Origin: DATCDE01 sp038252405
Lineage (GTDB): Bacteria; Actinomycetota; Actinomycetes; Prado026
NCBI GenBank assembly: GCA_038252405.1
Contig: JBBSAJ010000064.1
Location: 1 to 7,141, forward strand
DNA: 7,141 nt
Reading direction: 5' to 3'
A model generated the notes under the pieces. That model was given only the letters and a program-made list of their open reading frames with translations. It searched no databases and had not been told where the DNA came from. The first letter of the stretch is position 1. Every line of letters begins with the position of its first letter. Position numbers and translations under genes: made by a program. Positions 4,838 through 7,141 of this stretch are shown piece by piece.

Positions 4838-6699
4838 AGCAACCTCGCCAGGAACGCGCCGACCTGGAACACCACGACGGCGAGCAACCACGCGACCGCG
4901 AGCTGCATCCCGATGCCACCGAGGGTCGAGCGCGCGCCGAACCGCCGCCACTGCTCGGACACGGTCGCCAGGCACGGGGTGTACCCGAGCACGAAGACCA
5001 TCAGGGCAAGCGCGGCCGCGGCCGGGGCCCCGCCGGACGTGCGGGTGAGCGTCGCGTGGATCTGGTCGCCCAGCTCACCGGACGCCGACGCCTGTGCGGC
5101 GTCCTGCACCGCGTAGGACTGCGCCAGCGAGCCGACGACCACCTCCTTGGCCACGAACCCGGACGCCAGGGCCGCGGACATGTGCCAGTCGCCGAAGCCG
5201 GCGGGCGAAAACACCGGGGCGACGGCCTGCGCGGCGGCTCCGTACAGGCTGGACTCGACAGGTCCGCCCACCTCGCCGCCGTCGACCGGGATCGCCATCA
5301 GCAGCCACATCACCGTCAGCGTCGCGACGATGATCCGGCCGGCCATGATGGCGAAGCCCCGCACCCGGGCCCATACCGAGAGCAGGAGGGGGCGCAGCCG
5401 GGGCCGCTGGTACGCGGGCAGGATGAGCAGCAGCGGCTCCCGCTGCACGTCGCGGAACGCGGTCCGGCGCAGCACGAGCCCTCCGCCGGCCACCAGGACA
5501 AGGCTCAGCAGGTACATCGCGAAGATGGCGGTCCCGGCGCGCTCGGGGAAGAAGATGCCGGCTAGCAGGATGTACACCGGCAGCCGCCCGGCGCACGTCG
5601 TCCACGGCACCAGGAGCCCGGTGAGCACCCGCTGCCGGGCAACGGGCAGCGTCTGGGTCGCGGCGATCGCCGGGACGTTGCAGCCGAACCCGATGACCAG
5701 CGGCAGCATCGCGCGGCCGTCCAGGCCGAGGGTTCGCATCCACCTGTCGGCCAGGAACCCGGCACGGGCCAGGTAGCCGCTGTCCTCCAGCAGGGCGAGC
5801 GCCAGGTACACGATCGCGAGCAGTGGGAGGAAGGTCGCAACGGTGCCGACGCCGACCAGCACGCCGTCGACGACCAGGCCCTCGACCCACGGCCCGGCCG
5901 GCTGCAGGACGCCGCGGGCTGCCTCGGCGAGGGTGGCAACCCACCGGCTGACGAGGCCGGTCGACGGCGTCGCGACGGTCGTGGTCAGTTGGAAGAGCAG
6001 CCACATGGACGCCAGGAACACCGGCCCGCCGAACCAGGGGTTGAGCAGCACCCGGTCGACGGCGTCACTGCGGGTCCGGCACACCGGTGGGGTCGCGCCC
6101 ATCGCGGCGACCACTTCCTCGACCCATCCGAACAGCCGCTCGGCCGCCTCCAGGGGCTCCGACGGGCAGTCCGGCAGGCCCTGCAACGGTCGTGCCTGCG
6201 CCAGGGCCGCGGCGAGGGCGCCCGAGCGGTCGCCGTCGCGGGGGTCCGCGGCCACCACCGGGATGTCGAGCAGGTCCGCGAGGCGTGCCACGTCGACGGC
6301 TGCCCCGCGCGTCGCCGCGACGTCCAGCATCGTCACCGAAGCAACGACCGGGCGGTCCGCCCCCACCTGGGCCAGCAGGTACAGCGACCGGGACAGGGCC
6401 GTCGCATCCAGCAAGACGACGGCGACGGCGTCGGGCGCCGAACGCAGGGCGTCGGCGACCACCCGCTCGTCGGGCGTGCGCGCAACCAGGCTGTAGGCGC
6501 CCGGCAGATCGGTCACCGAGGCATCGGCGTCGCGCCAGGTGCCGACGTGCAGCTCGACGGTGGTGCCCGGGGCGTTCATCACGGTCTGCCGCGCCCCGGT
6601 GAGCCCGTTGAACAGGGTGGACTTGCCGACGTTCGGGTTGCCCACCAGCAGCACGGATCCGACCCGCGTCCCGGTCGGGGTCTCGTGGCAGGCCGTCAC
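4834..6699 (-). CDS. feoB: Ferrous iron transporter FeoB (GTPase plus permease)
   Basis: A 621-residue inner-membrane Fe(II) transporter. The N-terminal G domain (about 10-165) shows G1 GNPNVGKST (20-28), switch-I PGTT (44-47) and G3 DLPG (64-67). The G4 motif reads TMLD (123-126) where N-x-x-D is usual. A helical spacer (about 170-210) leads to the membrane domain with the usual landmarks EDSGYLARAGF (305-315), GFGCNVPA (337-344), PWTTCAGRLPVY (365-376), FVAKEVVVGSL (515-525) and GYTPCLAT (572-579), which contain the conserved core cysteines 340, 369 and 576. Roughly eight or more hydrophobic segments are visible. It is on the short side for the family (E. coli FeoB is 773 residues) but has an intact C-terminus. 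The GTG start overlaps the feoA stop by 4 bp, with GAGGA 6 nt before it. FeoA and FeoC partners flank it. Confidence 0.96.
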   Translation of the reverse strand: MTACHETPTGTRVGSVLLVGNPNVGKSTLFNGLTGARQTVMNAPGTTVELHVGTWRDADASVTDLPGAYSLVARTPDERVVADALRSAPDAVAVVLLDATALSRSLYLLAQVGADRPVVASVTMLDVAATRGAAVDVARLADLLDIPVVAADPRDGDRSGALAAALAQARPLQGLPDCPSEPLEAAERLFGWVEEVVAAMGATPPVCRTRSDAVDRVLLNPWFGGPVFLASMWLLFQLTTTVATPSTGLVSRWVATLAEAARGVLQPAGPWVEGLVVDGVLVGVGTVATFLPLLAIVYLALALLEDSGYLARAGFLADRWMRTLGLDGRAMLPLVIGFGCNVPAIAATQTLPVARQRVLTGLLVPWTTCAGRLPVYILLAGIFFPERAGTAIFAMYLLSLVLVAGGGLVLRRTAFRDVQREPLLLILPAYQRPRLRPLLLSVWARVRGFAIMAGRIIVATLTVMWLLMAIPVDGGEVGGPVESSLYGAAAQAVAPVFSPAGFGDWHMSAALASGFVAKEVVVGSLAQSYAVQDAAQASASGELGDQIHATLTRTSGGAPAAAALALMVFVLGYTPCLATVSEQWRRFGARSTLGGIGMQLAVAWLLAVVVFQVGAFLARLL

Positions 6700-6920
6700 C
6701 GGGTGTCCTCGACCTGGACCTTGGTGGCGGTCGCCGCGTCGAGGGCCAGGCGCGCCCCGCCGACGGCGACCACGCGTCCGCCGGACGGGCCGCGGTGGGT
6801 GACCCGCACGACGGCGCCCGCGTGCATGCCGACCTCCCGCATGCGCAGGCGGGACTCCGGTGGCAGGTCGACGGTCACGACCACCACGTCCTGGTCCAGA
6901 CGGCACTCTCCGAGATGCAC
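6696..6920 (-). CDS. feoA: FeoA, SH3-like cytosolic partner of FeoB
   Basis: A 74-residue single-domain FeoA protein, first gene of the operon. The family pattern is visible: an acidic/hydrophobic first strand, LRMREVGMHAGAVVRV (25-40, equivalent to the usual L-x-x-(M/L)G-(L/M)xxGxxV core), GPSGGRVVAVGGARLAL (44-60) and a basic/hydrophobic final strand ending KVQVEDTR. FeoA is required for Fe(II) uptake by FeoB, probably through contact with the G domain or assembly of the complex. The GTG at 6920 is supported by the TAGGTT -10 exactly 7 nt upstream. Its TGA stop overlaps the feoB GTG (GTGA), implying translational coupling. The IdeR-type box upstream predicts expression under iron limitation. 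Confidence 0.92.
   Translation of the reverse strand: MHLGECRLDQDVVVVTVDLPPESRLRMREVGMHAGAVVRVTHRGPSGGRVVAVGGARLALDAATATKVQVEDTR
6706..6710 (-). promoter_or_regulatory. Shine-Dalgarno of feoB inside the end of feoA
   Basis: GAGGA on the - strand lies 6 nt before the feoB GTG at 6699. It decides the feoB start in favour of this GTG, against a longer open frame that continues to 6906 inside feoA. It contrasts with the Shine-Dalgarno-free first genes of the window. Confidence 0.7.
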
Positions 6921-6926
6921 AGTTCC

Positions 6927-6932
6927 AACCTA
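6927..6932 (-). promoter_or_regulatory. -10 element of the feoABC operon, leaderless start
   Basis: TAGGTT on the - strand fits TANNNT, with its last T 7 nt before the G of the feoA GTG at 6920. Transcription is therefore predicted to begin at the start codon. The zone where a -35 would fall (about 6950-6955) is inside the IdeR/DtxR-type box. Confidence 0.65.
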
Positions 6933-6936
6933 GGGC

Positions 6937-6955
6937 TTAGGTAAGGCAATCCTCA
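6937..6955. promoter_or_regulatory. IdeR/DtxR-type iron box upstream of feoA
   Basis: TTAGGTAAGGCAATCCTCA matches the 19-base consensus TTAGGTTAGGCTAACCTAA at 15 positions, including both TTAGG/CCT half-site cores. It begins 5 bp upstream of the feoA -10 and spans the -35 zone, the expected place for Fe(II)-dependent repression. This fits the ferrous-iron uptake role of the operon. The match is read by eye; binding strength is not known. Confidence 0.8.
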
Positions 6956-6981
6956 GGGACATTGGTCCGCCGGGGCGGGAC

Positions 6982-7011
6982 TTGTCGGCGCGTGGGGGGA
7001 GACCCTAGACG
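6982..7011 (+). promoter_or_regulatory. Candidate rightward promoter
   Basis: TTGTCG (6982-6987) and TAGACG (7006-7011) are separated by 18 bp, a good spacing for a housekeeping sigma factor, and both resemble the consensus. Transcription would start near 7018 and leave an untranslated leader of roughly 105-110 nt before the GTG at 7126. It diverges from the feo promoter and lies beyond the iron box, so iron control of this unit is not implied. Confidence 0.45.
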
Positions 7012-7022
7012 GTATGGAGTGC

Positions 7023-7126
7023 CCGGTCGCTGACCGGTTGCGGGCCGGGGCCTCACTCACACAGTCTCGTGGGTTACCGAGCGAAGTCCCTCGCTCGGTC
7101 TATCCGACATGTGTGGGAGGCCCCGG
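7023..7126 (+). promoter_or_regulatory. Highly structured 5' leader that buries a Shine-Dalgarno
   Basis: A small hairpin CCGGTC-GCT-GACCGG (7023-7037) is followed by a long, nearly continuous stem-loop. From the outside it pairs 7045-7054 with 7117-7126 (10 bp), CACACA 7058-7063 with 7110-7115 (6 bp), GTC 7064-7066 with 7106-7108, GGGT 7071-7074 with 7102-7105 (one G-U), and ACCGAGCGA 7076-7084 with 7091-7099 (9 bp) around the loop AGTCCC. About 32 pairs form in total. The 3' outer arm contains GGAGG (7116-7120) and the first base of the GTG at 7126, so the fold would block ribosome entry. I recognise no known riboswitch or ribosomal-protein leader. It could instead be a terminator for a leftward gene beyond the window. 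Confidence 0.5.
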
Positions 7127-7141
7127 TGTTTGTCGAGCGTA
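7126..7141 (+). CDS. Start of a rightward gene, cut by the window edge
   Basis: GTG at 7126 follows GGAGG (7116-7120) by 5 nt, the strongest Shine-Dalgarno in the window. Only five codons are visible (MFVER), so the product cannot be identified. The same frame is open leftward through GTG codons at 7111 and 7069, so the protein could start earlier; starting at 7111 it would begin MWEAPVFVER. Its expression would be governed by the structured leader in which the Shine-Dalgarno is buried. Confidence 0.35.

Noticed and set aside
2886..4919. 677-codon open frame on the - strand
   Set aside because: Antisense to the MFS and aminotransferase genes; Arg/Pro/Gly/His-rich translation without domains, typical of the high-GC shadow frame.
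6700..6906. Longer FeoB start within feoA
   Set aside because: The extra residues are Arg/Gly-rich shadow sequence; the GTG at 6699 has a Shine-Dalgarno and a 4-bp stop/start overlap.
5989..6933. 314-codon open frame on the + strand
   Set aside because: Antisense to feoB and feoA with no domain; the feo proteins explain this DNA fully.
7045..7126. tRNA, T-box, SRP RNA or known riboswitch
   Set aside because: No cloverleaf or CCA end, no T-box sequence, no SRP GGAAG/AGCA core and no conserved riboswitch core was found; the structure is one long stem-loop.
7014..7141. Protein or leader peptide starting at ATG 7014 (MECPVADRLRAG...)
   Set aside because: Open to the window edge, but it lacks a Shine-Dalgarno and a correctly spaced -10 for a leaderless start, and it runs through the hairpin with no protein-like pattern.

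Overview
The window is typical chromosomal DNA of a high-GC actinobacterium. The genes are strongly GC-biased at third codon positions, GTG is the usual start codon, and the single-gene units have no Shine-Dalgarno sequence. Protein features (a class IIIc-type adenylate cyclase with an N-terminal regulatory domain, an aminotransferase resembling Rv0858c of M. tuberculosis, an IdeR/DtxR-type iron box) fit Actinomycetia. A Micrococcales or Cellulomonas-like host is a guess from style, not something the sequence proves.

Layout from left to right. Positions 1-56 hold the possible last codons of a rightward gene, in DNA clearly less GC-rich than the rest, followed by a C-rich, G-poor stretch. A class III adenylate cyclase (150-1163, +) overlaps by 20 bp, tail to tail, a SRAP/YedK-type abasic-site DNA-protein crosslink protein (1144-1776, -). 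The SRAP gene diverges from a Bcr/CflA-type MFS drug exporter (1901-3175, +), and the 124-bp region between them carries a perfect 14-bp palindrome and a 22-bp tandem repeat. A fold-type I PLP aminotransferase (3225-4451, +) follows. A 158-bp convergent intergenic region with several hairpins separates it from a leftward ferrous-iron uptake operon feoA-feoB-feoC (6920 down to 4610). The three feo genes overlap by 4 bp at each junction and sit behind a good match to the IdeR/DtxR iron box. At the right end a rightward promoter-like sequence, a very long imperfect hairpin and a start codon with a buried Shine-Dalgarno suggest the regulated 5' leader of a gene that is cut off by the window edge.

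The most general signal is that all five transcription-unit-first genes have a -10 hexamer whose last base lies exactly 7 nt before the start codon, so all five are predicted to be leaderless. The two internal operon genes (feoB, feoC) instead have Shine-Dalgarno sequences and overlapping start/stop codons. Apart from the Feo operon, the genes look like independent housekeeping or stress units and not one pathway. I see no complete novel defence or mobile system. The items most worth a second look are the right-edge structured leader, the tandem-repeat divergent control region, the shortened SRAP tail and the altered G4 motif in FeoB.
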